A stretch of 64,000 nucleotides of DNA from Xenococcus sp. MO_188.B8. Its GTDB lineage: Bacteria > Cyanobacteriota > Cyanobacteriia > Cyanobacteriales > Xenococcaceae. A program made the translations under genes and the position numbers. Numbering within the stretch: the first letter of the stretch is position 1; each line of letters starts with the position of its first letter. The notes under the pieces are model-generated. The model searched no databases. It was not told where the DNA came from and saw nothing but the letters and a program-made list of their open reading frames with translations. The stretch is from contig JASJDR010000005.1 of the NCBI GenBank assembly GCA_030065615.1, positions 1 through 64,000 of the forward strand. Direction: 5' to 3'. This document shows positions 17,028-27,058 of this stretch, piece after piece.

Positions 17028-19214
17028 TTACCATTGTGGCGAATTAGCAATCAGATCTTCTGCTTCTTGCTGATTTAACGGTTTAGCAAAATAATAACCT
17101 TGCCCATATTCGCAGTTAAGCAATTTCAATTGTTCTAACTGATAAGTATCTTCAATACCTTCGGCAATCACTTCCATATCTAACACATGAGCCAGAGTGA
17201 CGATCGCTTTTACAATGGCATAATTACCTTTATTGATTTGGATATCCTGGACAAAAGAACGGTCTATTTTTAAGATATCGACAGGAAAACGGTGTAAATA
17301 GGATAAAGAAGAGTAACCAGTCCCAAAATCATCCATACTCAACTTAATATCTCTACTTTTGATATTCAATAAAGTCTGAGTTGCCACCTCCATGTTTTCA
17401 ATTAAACTACTTTCAGTAATTTCTAATTTGAGATATTTACCTGGCAAACCTGTTTCTTGGAGAATGCTGTCAATTTTTTCTAGTAGCGATGAATCTCTTA
17501 ATTGCTTTCCTGAAAGGTTGACACTGATTTGCAGTGAAGGTTGTTGAGGATATTGAGCTTGCCATAATTTCATTTGGTGACAAGCACTCCTGAGTAACCA
17601 AGTTCCCAAAGGAATAATCGTACCTGTTTCTTCAGCAACGGGAATAAATTCGACTGGAGGAACTATCCCTCTTGTGGGATGTTTCCATCTTGCTAAAGCC
17701 TCAAATCCTGAAAGTTTGCCAGTTGCTAAACAAGTAATCGGTTGATAATAGATCAAAAATTCTTCTCTTTCGATACCGCGGCGCATATCTGTTTCCAATT
17801 GCAAACGGGTAATTGCTCGCTCATGTAAAGAACTATTAAATATTTCATATCTTGCTCTGCCTTGTTCCTTGGCACTATACATAGTTAGATCGGCATCCCG
17901 CATGATATCTTCTGGTTTATCATAACCTTGAGAAGACACAGCAATGCCAATGCTGGCAGAAGTAAATAGTTCGTAACCTTGTAAGTGAAAGGGAATGCTG
18001 AGAGCTTGATCGATTTTTTCCGCAACAGCGATCGCATTTTTGATATTGTGAATATTTTCGAGGAGGATCGTGAATTCATCTCCTCCCAATCGAGCCACCG
18101 TGTCTGTAAAGTTGACTGATTTTTCTAATCGCCGAGAAATTTCTACTAACAGTTGATCTCCGACTAAATGACCAGCACTATCATTAACTACTTTAAAACG
18201 GTCTAAATCTAGAAACAAGACAGCAAAGACATAATCTGGATTAGCTTTTGCTCTTTTCAATTCATGATCGAGACGATCCAGAAACAAAGCTCGATTAGGC
18301 AAACCAGTGAGAGAATCATGTAAAGCATCATGGAGTAGTTGTTTCTCCATATGTTTACGTTCGGTAATATCAACAATCTGATTATTGAAATGTAATGGTA
18401 GACCCTTAGAATCGCGAACGATTACTACTTTGAGGATGGCATCTACAATCCGCAGATCCCGAGAAATATACCTAGTCTCAATTTGAAAATCAGATCCTTT
18501 ATTTTCTAGTAGCGCTTCCTGTTGAGTTTGATGCAACTCTAAGTCTTCAGCATAGGTAATATCGACAAAGCTCAGTTTTAATAATTCTTGTTCTTCATAA
18601 CCTAAGGCTTCACATAAGGCTTGGTTCACCCTTTTAAATTGACCATTAAGAGCAGTGATAGCCATGCCAATAGGTGCCATTTCAAAGGTCAGACGGAATT
18701 GTTCTTCACTTTTCAGCATTGCTAATTTAGCCAATTTGCGTTGAGTGATATCTTCAGCAATTCCCACAAAACGGCTAACTTTTCCTGAGTCATCTCGAAT
18801 TGGGAAAGCGTTTACTGACACCCAACGAATCGAGCCATCTGGTCGCACAATGCGGTATTCTTCCTGAAATTCATCCCCAGTGCGAAATTGAGTTTCTAGA
18901 GTAGCGAGTGCTTTAAAAGAATCTTCTGGATGAATTGCAAATAACCAAGATTGAGGATCTTCATAAAGACTTTCACAACTGCGTCCCCAAACTTGTTCGT
19001 AAGCAGGACTAATATAGAGTATCTCGTCAGTTTCAGCAGATATCATGAAAAATACTTCTCCGATGTTCTCCGCTATTTGGCGAAAACGTTCTTCGCTTGC
19101 TTGAACTTTCTCTAGTTCTTGTTCGAGTTGTTGATTTTTTTGTACAAGAACATTGATTTGTTCTATCAACTTATTTCTCTCAAGACGAGAAGTTTCTATT
19201 TCCTGATAAGGCAT
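17028..19214 (-). CDS. Coiled coil-PAS-PAS-GGDEF-EAL cyclic-di-GMP protein
   Basis: A 728-aa cytoplasmic protein with no membrane span. Residues 5-45 form a coiled coil; PAS domains lie at about 41-160 and 170-288, each with its PAC tail (VGIAEDITQRK, NQIVDITERK); GGDEF covers about 295-455 with intact G377-G-D-E-F381, and EAL about 465-725 with FEALARWKHP. It could both make and break c-di-GMP. No RxxD inhibitory site precedes GGDEF. In cyanobacteria such proteins control phototaxis, aggregation or biofilm. It is monocistronic. Confidence 0.95.
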   Translation of the reverse strand: MPYQEIETSRLERNKLIEQINVLVQKNQQLEQELEKVQASEERFRQIAENIGEVFFMISAETDEILYISPAYEQVWGRSCESLYEDPQSWLFAIHPEDSFKALATLETQFRTGDEFQEEYRIVRPDGSIRWVSVNAFPIRDDSGKVSRFVGIAEDITQRKLAKLAMLKSEEQFRLTFEMAPIGMAITALNGQFKRVNQALCEALGYEEQELLKLSFVDITYAEDLELHQTQQEALLENKGSDFQIETRYISRDLRIVDAILKVVIVRDSKGLPLHFNNQIVDITERKHMEKQLLHDALHDSLTGLPNRALFLDRLDHELKRAKANPDYVFAVLFLDLDRFKVVNDSAGHLVGDQLLVEISRRLEKSVNFTDTVARLGGDEFTILLENIHNIKNAIAVAEKIDQALSIPFHLQGYELFTSASIGIAVSSQGYDKPEDIMRDADLTMYSAKEQGRARYEIFNSSLHERAITRLQLETDMRRGIEREEFLIYYQPITCLATGKLSGFEALARWKHPTRGIVPPVEFIPVAEETGTIIPLGTWLLRSACHQMKLWQAQYPQQPSLQISVNLSGKQLRDSSLLEKIDSILQETGLPGKYLKLEITESSLIENMEVATQTLLNIKSRDIKLSMDDFGTGYSSLSYLHRFPVDILKIDRSFVQDIQINKGNYAIVKAIVTLAHVLDMEVIAEGIEDTYQLEQLKLLNCEYGQGYYFAKPLNQQEAEDLIANSPQW

Positions 19215-19722
19215 TCGGGGACTTGCTCTTCAAGTTTTACTTATCTATAATTCCCAAATTGATCGTCAAAATTAATATTTTTTAAATTGTTCAAGGTTGG
19301 TTTTGGTGTGGTGCATCTGATGTGAATCAAAAAAAGAAGAAAAGACGCAACATAAAGATTCATAAACTTTTAATACAAAACTTTTTCTCATGATATGTTG
19401 CTCTCCCGCTCTCTTGGTACACGCCGACGCGGCGATGTTTATAACCAAATGCGATGGGTGTAAACATCACATAGTTTGATATCCTACTGCTCCCGAAGCT
19501 TAGTCTGCCTTCCTTGCTTGCTCAACAAGTATTTTATAAACCAAACAGTATTTATTGGCTAAACCGGACATGACAAGGACAGATTTTGAACCAAGGAGTT
19601 ATCATGAGAACGAAAAAAGTGAATTTTTCTTGTATCATGAGAGATATAAGAATCTTAAATGATAAGCACCTAAGCAAAATTGTCTATACATTTTTTTGTT
19701 CCCTTAAAGAAATAAATATTTC
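19215..19722 (+). other. Intergenic region upstream of the TPR-sulfotransferase
   Basis: No gene in 508 bp. A hairpin GATGTTTATA...TGTAAACATC lies at 19434-19468 in a slightly GC-richer patch. The 43 bp ending 20 bp before the downstream ATG (19661-19703) recur upstream of the protease gene at 36734 and are annotated separately. Confidence 0.5.
19661..19703 (+). promoter_or_regulatory. 43-bp motif shared with the upstream region of the 36.7-kb protease gene
   Basis: Matches 36618-36660 at 36 of 43 positions, with an identical core CAAAATTGT then TATACATTT. Here it ends 20 bp before the ATG at 19723. TATACA could be a -10 element. It may be a shared regulatory site or a short dispersed repeat; two copies cannot separate these. 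Confidence 0.4.
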
Positions 19723-21633
19723 ATGGATGTAGAAGCAGCTGAGAAAATTTCTAATCGAGGTGCAAAACTGAAACAGGAAGGAGAAATTGAAGCAGCAATT
19801 GCCTGTTACAGACAAGCTATTGAACTCAGTCCCAATAACTATCAATATTATTATCAATTAGCTAATATCTTGAAGGAACAAGGTCAACTCAAACAGGCTG
19901 AAATCTATTTGCAGCAAGCAATCAAACTGGACTCGGCTAACTCTTGGTGTTACCATTCTTTAGGTGAAGTTTTAGTTCAACAAAATAAACTAGTAAAAGC
20001 AGTTGATTGTTACCGTAAATCTATTGATTTAAATCCTGATTTTTCTTGGTCACATTATAATTTAGGACGTATTTTACACCAGCAAAATCGAATAAGTGAA
20101 GCGGCAGAATGTTATCGTCTAGCTATTAAATGTGATTCTCAATATTCTTGGTCTCATCACTTTTTAGCAGAAATCTTAGCTAAACAAGAACAAATTGAAT
20201 TGGCAATCGATCACTATTGCCAAGCTATTAAATTTAATCCTGATTTTTATATTTCTCACTACGAATTAGGCCGCAATTTACAAAAAAAGTTTCTCTATCA
20301 AGAAGCTATTGATTGTTATCTTAAGGTTATTGAATTAAAGCCCCAATATTTTTGGTCTTATTATTATTTAGCTAAAGTATTTGTGGCAACTGGAGAATTT
20401 GATCGGGCAATTCAATATTATCAACAAGCAATTGAATTAAATCCTAAATATCTGCAAGTATATTTTAGTTTGGGTCAAATTTTATTAGCACGTGGTCAAC
20501 AAGCGATCCAAGATTATCGAAATTCGCTTAAGAATAAATCTAAGTTATGGCAAGTATATTTTGAAATTGGTTTAGGACAAGCATGGGAGAAACAAAGCAA
20601 TTTTGAATCAGCGATCAATTGCTATCTTAATGCCGTAAAGATCGACCCCTATCAAGAGTTACCTTACAAAATCTTACAATATATTGAAATTCCACCCCAA
20701 AAACTGAATGAAATAATTGTTTTTTATCAAGAAATAACTGATAAAATTCCTAATTTAGATTTGGCTTGGGGTAATTTGGGAGATGTTTTAACTCAAGCAG
20801 ATAAACTAGATGAAGCAATAATTTGTTATCGACATAGCTGCTATTACAATGCAGTTAATAATAATTCTGATTTGGCTAAATTAAATTGGGCACGTAAGAA
20901 ACAAAAAGCTCCTAATTTTATAATTATTGGTGCAGCAAAATGTGGAACGAGTTCTTTATTTGCTTACATTCAAAAACATCCACAGGTTTTACTACCTTAT
21001 AAAAAAGAAATCAATTTCTTTAATAAGCATTTTGACAAGGGTATTGATTGGTATTTGTCTCATTTTCCTGTAATTACTGACTCGGAGAATTTTATTACTG
21101 GTGAAGCAACTACTCAATATATTTTTACCCCTGAAGTAGAACGCAGAATATATAATTCTTTTGCCGATGTTAAGATTATCATCATGCTCAGAGATCCTAT
21201 AGACCGAACTATTTCAGATTACTATCATCATGTTAATCGCGGGCTAGAAACTAGAAGCATCGAAACAATTATTAAAACTACACAAGAGCTTTTAAAGCAA
21301 TTTTCCCAACCAGAAGTGGAATATACAATTAGTGAATTTGATTATATTTTTAAAAGTATTTATTTATTTCAAATTTATCGCTGGATAGAAATTTTTCCCA
21401 GTAGCAATATTTTAATCCTCAATAGCGATCGCTTTTTTGAAAATACGGCATCGGTCATGAACGATGTTTGGCATTTTTTGCAATTAGATTGTTATTCATC
21501 TTCCACCTATATTAAATATAATGTGGGCAATTATATTCCCGTCGCCGATGAAATCAAACAAGAGTTAGGTAGGCTGTTTGAACCTTACAACCGAAAATTA
21601 GAAGAATACTTAAATCTAAAATTTAACTGGTAA
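19723..21633 (+). CDS. TPR-repeat sulfotransferase
   Basis: A 636-aa protein. Residues 1-390 hold about ten tetratricopeptide repeats (for example AIACYRQAIELSPNNYQYYY). A sulfotransferase domain follows: the PAPS 5'-phosphosulfate loop IIIGAAKCGTSSLF (400-413) and the 3'-phosphate motif LRDPIDRTISDYYH. Such enzymes move sulfate from PAPS to sugars, lipids or protein. A TPR-sulfotransferase fusion suggests that the TPR part binds a protein or glycan acceptor, possibly for extracellular polysaccharide sulfation. No signal peptide, so it acts in the cytoplasm. No glycosyltransferase cluster is adjacent. Confidence 0.9.
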   Translation: MDVEAAEKISNRGAKLKQEGEIEAAIACYRQAIELSPNNYQYYYQLANILKEQGQLKQAEIYLQQAIKLDSANSWCYHSLGEVLVQQNKLVKAVDCYRKSIDLNPDFSWSHYNLGRILHQQNRISEAAECYRLAIKCDSQYSWSHHFLAEILAKQEQIELAIDHYCQAIKFNPDFYISHYELGRNLQKKFLYQEAIDCYLKVIELKPQYFWSYYYLAKVFVATGEFDRAIQYYQQAIELNPKYLQVYFSLGQILLARGQQAIQDYRNSLKNKSKLWQVYFEIGLGQAWEKQSNFESAINCYLNAVKIDPYQELPYKILQYIEIPPQKLNEIIVFYQEITDKIPNLDLAWGNLGDVLTQADKLDEAIICYRHSCYYNAVNNNSDLAKLNWARKKQKAPNFIIIGAAKCGTSSLFAYIQKHPQVLLPYKKEINFFNKHFDKGIDWYLSHFPVITDSENFITGEATTQYIFTPEVERRIYNSFADVKIIIMLRDPIDRTISDYYHHVNRGLETRSIETIIKTTQELLKQFSQPEVEYTISEFDYIFKSIYLFQIYRWIEIFPSSNILILNSDRFFENTASVMNDVWHFLQLDCYSSSTYIKYNVGNYIPVADEIKQELGRLFEPYNRKLEEYLNLKFNW

Positions 21634-21656
21634 CAAAAAAAATTTGTAAGCAATGT

Positions 21657-22118
21657 TTAAATTTGTGAGGCTTGTTGTTCCAATAAAGAGGCTACATTTG
21701 ATAGACGGGAATTTTCCAAGATCATTGTTGTAGTGTCATTACGTTTAAAACCAATCCGCTCATAAAAGCTTTGTTGATTAGTTGTTGTGAGATAAACCCT
21801 TTCTACTTTATTGACTTTGGGATGAGTCAACACAGTCTCAACTAATTTACCTCCTAAACCCCGTCCGCGATAATCAGGGTGAATTACCACATCCCAAATT
21901 CCTGCACGATAAATCCCGTCAGAAGTAGCTCTGGCAAAGCCAACAACGCGATCGCAATCCCAAACCGTCACTACCGGATCACTATTGGCAATCGCAATTT
22001 GAATATCTTCAATCGTGCGATCTTTGGCCCAAAATGCCCCTAAGATGAATAATTCTTGAACCTGATTGAAGTCTATGCGAGATTTATCAAAGCAAAATTG
22101 GATATGTCTAGAATCCAT
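21657..22118 (-). CDS. GNAT family N-acetyltransferase
   Basis: A 153-aa acetyltransferase. The acetyl-CoA binding motif A is VVIHPDYRGRGLGGKLVETV (R/Q-x-x-G-x-G/A type), followed by VYLTTTNQQSFYERIGFKR. The start MDSRHIQFCFDKSRIDFNQVQELF resembles cyanobacterial GNATs of unknown substrate. It is convergent with the sulfotransferase gene, with only 23 bp between the stops. Confidence 0.92.
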   Translation of the reverse strand: MDSRHIQFCFDKSRIDFNQVQELFILGAFWAKDRTIEDIQIAIANSDPVVTVWDCDRVVGFARATSDGIYRAGIWDVVIHPDYRGRGLGGKLVETVLTHPKVNKVERVYLTTTNQQSFYERIGFKRNDTTTMILENSRLSNVASLLEQQASQI

Positions 22119-22334
22119 ATTGTTATTTCCTAGTTTATCAAAATTAGCGAGGGGTTCGCTTTAAGTAATCGCTTATACGAGCAATTTGTATTTTTAGCTA
22201 CATTTCTATACTTACAAGATTTCGGGCAATTTTGCTATCTCTTTTATTACTATTCCATGACTTTAGACAAAAATTTTGCTAAAAATATTGCAACTATTGT
22301 TTACTGTTTACTGGTAACTGTTTGCTAAAGAAGA

Positions 22335-23597
22335 ATGATCCAAGCATTAAGGGGAACGAGAGATATCTTGCCAGAGGACGTGGGATACTGGCAGCTAATT
22401 GAACAAACCGCCAGAGAAATTTTCACAAGAGCGGTTTATAGTGAAATTCGCGTGCCAATTTTTGAGCAAACTTCCCTATTTGAAAGGGGAATTGGGGAAG
22501 CCACCGATATCGTGGGCAAGGAAATGTATACTTTTAAGGATAGAGGCGATCGCCTGATTACCCTCCGTCCTGAAGGTACTGCAGGAGTAGTACGTTCCTA
22601 TATCAGTAATAAACTCCATGCTCAAGGAGTACAAAGACTTTGGTATTCGGGGCCGATGTTTCGTTATGAACGTCCCCAGGCTGGACGTCAGCGACAGTTT
22701 CACCAGATAGGCTTAGAATTGCTGGGTAGTGGTTCTCCCCGTGCTGATGTAGAAGCGATCGCGATCGCCACAGATATTCTCCAAGCTATTGGTTTAAGCA
22801 ATCTTCAGTTAGATATTAATTCGGTGGGTAGAGGTGAAGATCGACAAAAATATCGGGAAGCTTTAATTGCTTACCTTGAACCTTATAAAGAAGAGTTAGA
22901 TCAAGATTCACGCGATCGCTTAACCCGTAATCCACTACGGATTTTAGATAGCAAAGATCAAAAAACTCAAGAAATTGCCCAAGATGCCCCACAATTAGTT
23001 GAATATTTAAGTGATAGTTCTAAAAAACATTTTGACACTGTTTTACAGCTACTTACTGACTTAGATATCAAATATCAAATTAATCACTGTTTAGTAAGGG
23101 GATTAGATTATTACACCCACACGGCCTTTGAAATCCAATCTGCCGATTTAGGTGCCCAAGCAACGGTTTGTGGTGGTGGACGTTACGATGGGTTAGTGGG
23201 AGAATTAGGCGGGCCAGAAACTCAAGCTATTGGTTGGGCAATAGGCATGGAAAGATTGGTCTTGCTCTTGCAAAAACTCCAAGAATCTCCTACTGCTAAA
23301 CCAGATTTTTATTTAGTTTCCCGTGGAGCAATGGCAGAAGCCCAAGGATTAGTCCTAGCCCAAAAGTTACGCAATGCTGGTTTTACTGTGGAGTTAGATC
23401 TTAGCGGTAGTGCCTTTGGTAAACAATTTAAACGTGGCGATCGCTCTGGCGCAGCAGCTTGTTTGGTATTGGGTGATGCTGAAGCGGAAAAGCAGACTGT
23501 GAATCTGAAATGGTTAGCCTCAGGAGAACAACAAGCGATCGCACAAAGTGAGTTATTAGCTATGACAGAGGAATTGAAAACCAAACTATCTCTTTAA
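22335..23597 (+). CDS. hisS: Histidyl-tRNA synthetase
   Basis: A 420-aa class II aminoacyl-tRNA synthetase. It shows motif 1 (EIRVPIFEQTSLFERGIGE), motif 2 (GPMFRYERPQAGRQRQFHQIG), the histidine motifs LVRGLDYYTHTAFE and ATVCGGGRYDGLV, and motif 3 (AIGWAIGMERLVLLL), with the C-terminal anticodon-binding domain from about residue 325. It attaches histidine to tRNA-His. Monocistronic. Confidence 0.97.
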   Translation: MIQALRGTRDILPEDVGYWQLIEQTAREIFTRAVYSEIRVPIFEQTSLFERGIGEATDIVGKEMYTFKDRGDRLITLRPEGTAGVVRSYISNKLHAQGVQRLWYSGPMFRYERPQAGRQRQFHQIGLELLGSGSPRADVEAIAIATDILQAIGLSNLQLDINSVGRGEDRQKYREALIAYLEPYKEELDQDSRDRLTRNPLRILDSKDQKTQEIAQDAPQLVEYLSDSSKKHFDTVLQLLTDLDIKYQINHCLVRGLDYYTHTAFEIQSADLGAQATVCGGGRYDGLVGELGGPETQAIGWAIGMERLVLLLQKLQESPTAKPDFYLVSRGAMAEAQGLVLAQKLRNAGFTVELDLSGSAFGKQFKRGDRSGAAACLVLGDAEAEKQTVNLKWLASGEQQAIAQSELLAMTEELKTKLSL

Positions 23598-23653
23598 CAG
23601 TAAGGAATGATCAATCAAGAACTCGACTGTTGTGATTTGAGAGAGCGATCGCC

Positions 23654-23818
23654 TTAAAACTGCATTTCAATAGCTATTGTGACAGCCTGATCAATGCATT
23701 TACTGATGCTTCCATCTTGATGCGGTTGATGCCCCCAAAAGAATAAGTACTTCACTTTATTGCCATCTTTGATAAGTTTAATCAAGCTTTTCTTATCTCG
23801 GATTTGGGTTATATTCAT
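23654..23818 (-). pseudogene. Truncated NADAR-family gene (N-terminal 54 residues)
   Basis: A 54-codon frame starting MNITQIRDKKSLIKLIKDG and continuing VKYLFFWGHQPHQDGSISKC. This matches the N-terminal block of NADAR (DUF1768, YbiA-like) proteins, normally FFWGHQP..DG.ITKSC.SQWW, after which about 120 further residues are expected. Here the frame drifts to CIDQAVTIAIEMQF and stops. NADAR enzymes act on ADP-ribose-type or riboflavin-pathway intermediates. It is a remnant, probably not functional. Confidence 0.6.
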
Positions 23819-24121
23819 TTCTATTGTTCAGCTCGTAATTTAAATGAATTGCTCTTGAAATTTGTCCTGCTTTTACTGAGACTAGTTTAGTTTACAAGAA
23901 ACTCTTAGCTTTTCTAACAACTTATATAACCTCTATTTTTGGAGGCCGCCTAACCATAACTTTATAGCGATCGCATAAAGTTAGTTATTACATCAAGTTC
24001 ACTTTCACTTCATTTAGATTACTAATCGATGGTATGAAACATATTTTCCCTAAATTTAAGCTTTGAGGAGAACCGAAAGAATAATAATAATATTAAAAGT
24101 TAGCGAAATAATTATAAAACA
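23819..24121 (+). other. Intergenic region upstream of the ATP-grasp gene
   Basis: About 300 bp with no gene seen. It is AT-rich next to the ATP-grasp start and has one HIP1-like GCGATCGC. No clear regulatory palindrome. Confidence 0.4.
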
Positions 24122-25231
24122 ATGATTAGGAATAAAATTTTTAATCACGATATCATGCACTGTACCCATGATGCTGTTTTAGGTAACCATCTTTACTGTG
24201 GCAGGGTATTAGGAATGACGAACCCTGATGACCTAATTCAGCTACATCCCTCATTAAAAAAAGAATGGGAAGGCATTATTCGCCACTACAAAAATATCGG
24301 ATTGAATCATAGCGAACATCCAATTTGGGATGTATCTTTTCAGCAGTTGCGAGAACATCCAGATTACGATCCATCAGTATTTATTTTTGGTGATGCTATT
24401 CACGAATCGAGTCCCGATAATGATTGGTTTCACGATCTCAATCGCGATTGGCAAGATGTGGTCGAATTTATTAATTCCAAAAATAATTTTATTCATCTAG
24501 CCGAAGAATTAGCGGTCAAAGTTCCCCAAACTATCTGTGTTGATAATAAAGCCCAATTAAGCGAGCACAAAGAATTTTTCTTTCCCTGCTATCTCAAACC
24601 TGCGATCTCCGTAGATGGCGTCGGGATTTCCCGCTGTGCTAATCCCGAAGAACTCCATGAAGCCATAAAACTCCTAGATGATCATCTAGCCTTACAGGTG
24701 CAGCAAGAGGTTATTGCCTCTAAATTTCTCAATTTACAATATCATGTTACCCCCGATGGAGTTACGCCCCTAGCTGCTACAGAGCAAATCCTAGATGGTT
24801 TTGCCCATAATGGCAATCGCTATCCCACTGTCCATCAACCTTGGGATTTAGTCGCACCCATGGCCGAGTGGATGGCTCAAAAAGGAATGAAAGGAATTTT
24901 TGCTTTTGATGTCGCTGCTGTAGAAAATGGTGCTGGTACATACTACTTAGCGATCGAATGTAATCCTCGATTTAATGGAGCTTCCTATCCTACAGGAATT
25001 GCTCGTAAACTAAATATTGATAGTTGGTCTAGCGAAAACTTTAATACTAAATATAGATCGCTGACGGATATCAATCTAGAAGGACTAGAATATAATCCTG
25101 CTACAGGTAAGGGAATTATTATTGTCAATTGGGGCAGTATCTTGGTTGGCAAATTAGGAATCTTACTAGCAGGTTCGATACCTGAGCAAGATCAATTGAA
25201 ACAGAGTTTAAAGGCAAGACTTGAAAATTGA
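24122..25231 (+). CDS. ATP-grasp ligase of unknown substrate
   Basis: A 369-aa protein with an ATP-grasp fold. The central strand-loop FFFPCYLKPAISVDGVGISRC has the Lys and Gly-rich ATP loop. LQVQQEVIASKFLNLQYHV is the next block, and LAIECNPRFNGASYPTG carries the E-x-N-x-R magnesium residues. ATP-grasp enzymes join a carboxylate to an amine or thiol through an acyl-phosphate. The N-terminal 120 residues (MHCTHDAVLGNHLYCGRVLG...) do not resemble a family I know. There is no adjacent peptide-synthesis, mycosporine or cyanophycin gene. It is monocistronic with a long upstream gap. Confidence 0.82.
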   Translation: MIRNKIFNHDIMHCTHDAVLGNHLYCGRVLGMTNPDDLIQLHPSLKKEWEGIIRHYKNIGLNHSEHPIWDVSFQQLREHPDYDPSVFIFGDAIHESSPDNDWFHDLNRDWQDVVEFINSKNNFIHLAEELAVKVPQTICVDNKAQLSEHKEFFFPCYLKPAISVDGVGISRCANPEELHEAIKLLDDHLALQVQQEVIASKFLNLQYHVTPDGVTPLAATEQILDGFAHNGNRYPTVHQPWDLVAPMAEWMAQKGMKGIFAFDVAAVENGAGTYYLAIECNPRFNGASYPTGIARKLNIDSWSSENFNTKYRSLTDINLEGLEYNPATGKGIIIVNWGSILVGKLGILLAGSIPEQDQLKQSLKARLEN

Positions 25232-25465
25232 TCAACGCTCTCAGGGGACTTCAATCCAAATAAAATGAATTTACAGATACTAATTAATTAATAAAAGTCC
25301 CCTTCTTACTTTAAGGTGCCGGGATAGAGAATAACAATTCAATTTCTGGCATTGAACTAATATAAACTAACAATGATTACTATACGTTCATAGTTGCATA
25401 AAAAATTGATTTACTTTTGTATTCACACTTTTGATCAATGAATTACAACTGATAACCTTTTACTA

Positions 25466-27058
25466 TTAACTATTTACTGATAAAAGTTTGCCCACAGTAC
25501 GATTATCTTCAGTAAAGATTGTTCGGGCAACTCGTTGAATATCCTCAGGTGTTACCGCGGTAACAGCTTGCAACTCTTCAAATAAATTGCGCCAATCACC
25601 AGTTTTGGCTTCATATTCTGTTAAGACGCGCGCCATTTCGAGATTAGAATCGAGACTGCGTATCAGCGTGGCTTTAAATTGGGTTTTAATGCGCTTTAAT
25701 TCTTCTGTAGTTACAAGTTCGGTTTTTAATAATTCTATCTGTTCTCGCAACGCGATCGCGACATCATCTACAGTACGTCCTGGGGCGGTTAAGGCATAAA
25801 ATAACATCAAGTTAGGATATTTATTACCAGGAAAGCCACTAAAGCCCTGAGCAGTTAAAGCTACTTGTTGTTGTTCGACCAAAGATTGATATAAGCGAGA
25901 AGTTCTCCCACTGCTGAGAATGGCAGCGAGCAAATTATACACCGGATAATCAGGATCGGTTAAACCAGCGATATGATAACCTTCAAGATACCAAGGTTGG
26001 GTAGGTAGTTTGACGATTACTTCTTTAGATTCAGTTTGTTTGGGTTCAATTTTATTCATGTCTGGCGGTGCGGGTTGGTTCTCAAAGCGACCAAAGTAAA
26101 CCTCTACCAACTCCTTTACTTCTTGAGGCTCAACATCGCCTGCGATCGCAAATGTCAAATTATTCGGTGTATAATAGGTTGAGAAAAAATCTCGCACATT
26201 ATCCCTGGTAAGACTTCGAATATCTTCGTTGTAGCCAATAGTTGGGCGTTTATAGGGATGGGTGACAAAAGCAGTATCCAGAAATTCTTCAATAGCTTTG
26301 CCAATAGGAGAATTATCCGTCCGCATTCTTCTCTCTTCCAAGATGACCTGCTTTTCTTTATAAAATTCTCGGAATACTGGATCGATAAATCTTTCTGACT
26401 CGAGGGACATCCAAAGTTCTAATTTATTTGAGGGAAAACTATAAAAATAACTAGTATAGTCAGGAGTCGTTACGGCATTTAAGCCTACACCTCCTGCGGT
26501 ATCAACAATTTGTCCATATTCATTTTGCTTCACAAAACTACTTGCTTGGGACTCAATGTTGCTAAATTCTTCTGTGAGTTGTGACAGTTTAGCTTCATTG
26601 CCTGTAGTTTTAGCCGCTTTCATTTGGTCAAATATACGATCTAACTCGTCTAGATAAACTTGTTCCTGTTCATAATCCTGAGTCCCGATGCTTTTGGTCC
26701 CTTTGAAAGCCAAATGTTCTAAAAAATGGGCTACCCCTGTTTGTCCATCAGGTTCGTCAACTCCTCCCACATCAGCATAAGTCACAAAAGAAACTACTGG
26801 TGCTTCATGATTTTCGATCACAATAAATTTCATTCCATTATCAAGACTGAACTCGGTCACTCTCTCCAAAAAACGCTCAATATAAGGTTGCAGGGAAATC
26901 TCTTCGTTGGCGGTGACAAAACTACTGTTAAGAGTGATCAATATTGCGATCGCAAAAACTATTGGTAACGGTTTTAATAATCTTATCTTGGTAATTTTCC
27001 AAGCTAAGATTTGCCATTTTTTTAACGAATTAAACATAATTTTCAGATACCAGGACAT
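25466..27058 (-). CDS. M16 family zinc metalloprotease
   Basis: A 530-aa insulinase/pitrilysin-family peptidase. The inverted zinc motif H-x-x-E-H is in VAHFLEHLAFKGT, and the more distal ligand Glu is expected near LELWMSLESERF. The family block DVEPQEVKELVEVYFG follows. The N-terminus has a hydrophobic stretch (PIVFAIAILITLNSSFVTA) consistent with a signal peptide or anchor, so it probably acts in the periplasm. An alternative start is ATG 27037 (MFNSLKKW). Cyanobacteria often have two adjacent M16 genes; only one is present here. Confidence 0.92.
   Translation of the reverse strand: MSWYLKIMFNSLKKWQILAWKITKIRLLKPLPIVFAIAILITLNSSFVTANEEISLQPYIERFLERVTEFSLDNGMKFIVIENHEAPVVSFVTYADVGGVDEPDGQTGVAHFLEHLAFKGTKSIGTQDYEQEQVYLDELDRIFDQMKAAKTTGNEAKLSQLTEEFSNIESQASSFVKQNEYGQIVDTAGGVGLNAVTTPDYTSYFYSFPSNKLELWMSLESERFIDPVFREFYKEKQVILEERRMRTDNSPIGKAIEEFLDTAFVTHPYKRPTIGYNEDIRSLTRDNVRDFFSTYYTPNNLTFAIAGDVEPQEVKELVEVYFGRFENQPAPPDMNKIEPKQTESKEVIVKLPTQPWYLEGYHIAGLTDPDYPVYNLLAAILSSGRTSRLYQSLVEQQQVALTAQGFSGFPGNKYPNLMLFYALTAPGRTVDDVAIALREQIELLKTELVTTEELKRIKTQFKATLIRSLDSNLEMARVLTEYEAKTGDWRNLFEELQAVTAVTPEDIQRVARTIFTEDNRTVGKLLSVNS

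Noticed and set aside
15404-19420. Similarity between about 15404-15425 and 19401-19422 (inverse orientation)
   Set aside because: Only about 20 bases with several mismatches; too short to call a repeat family.
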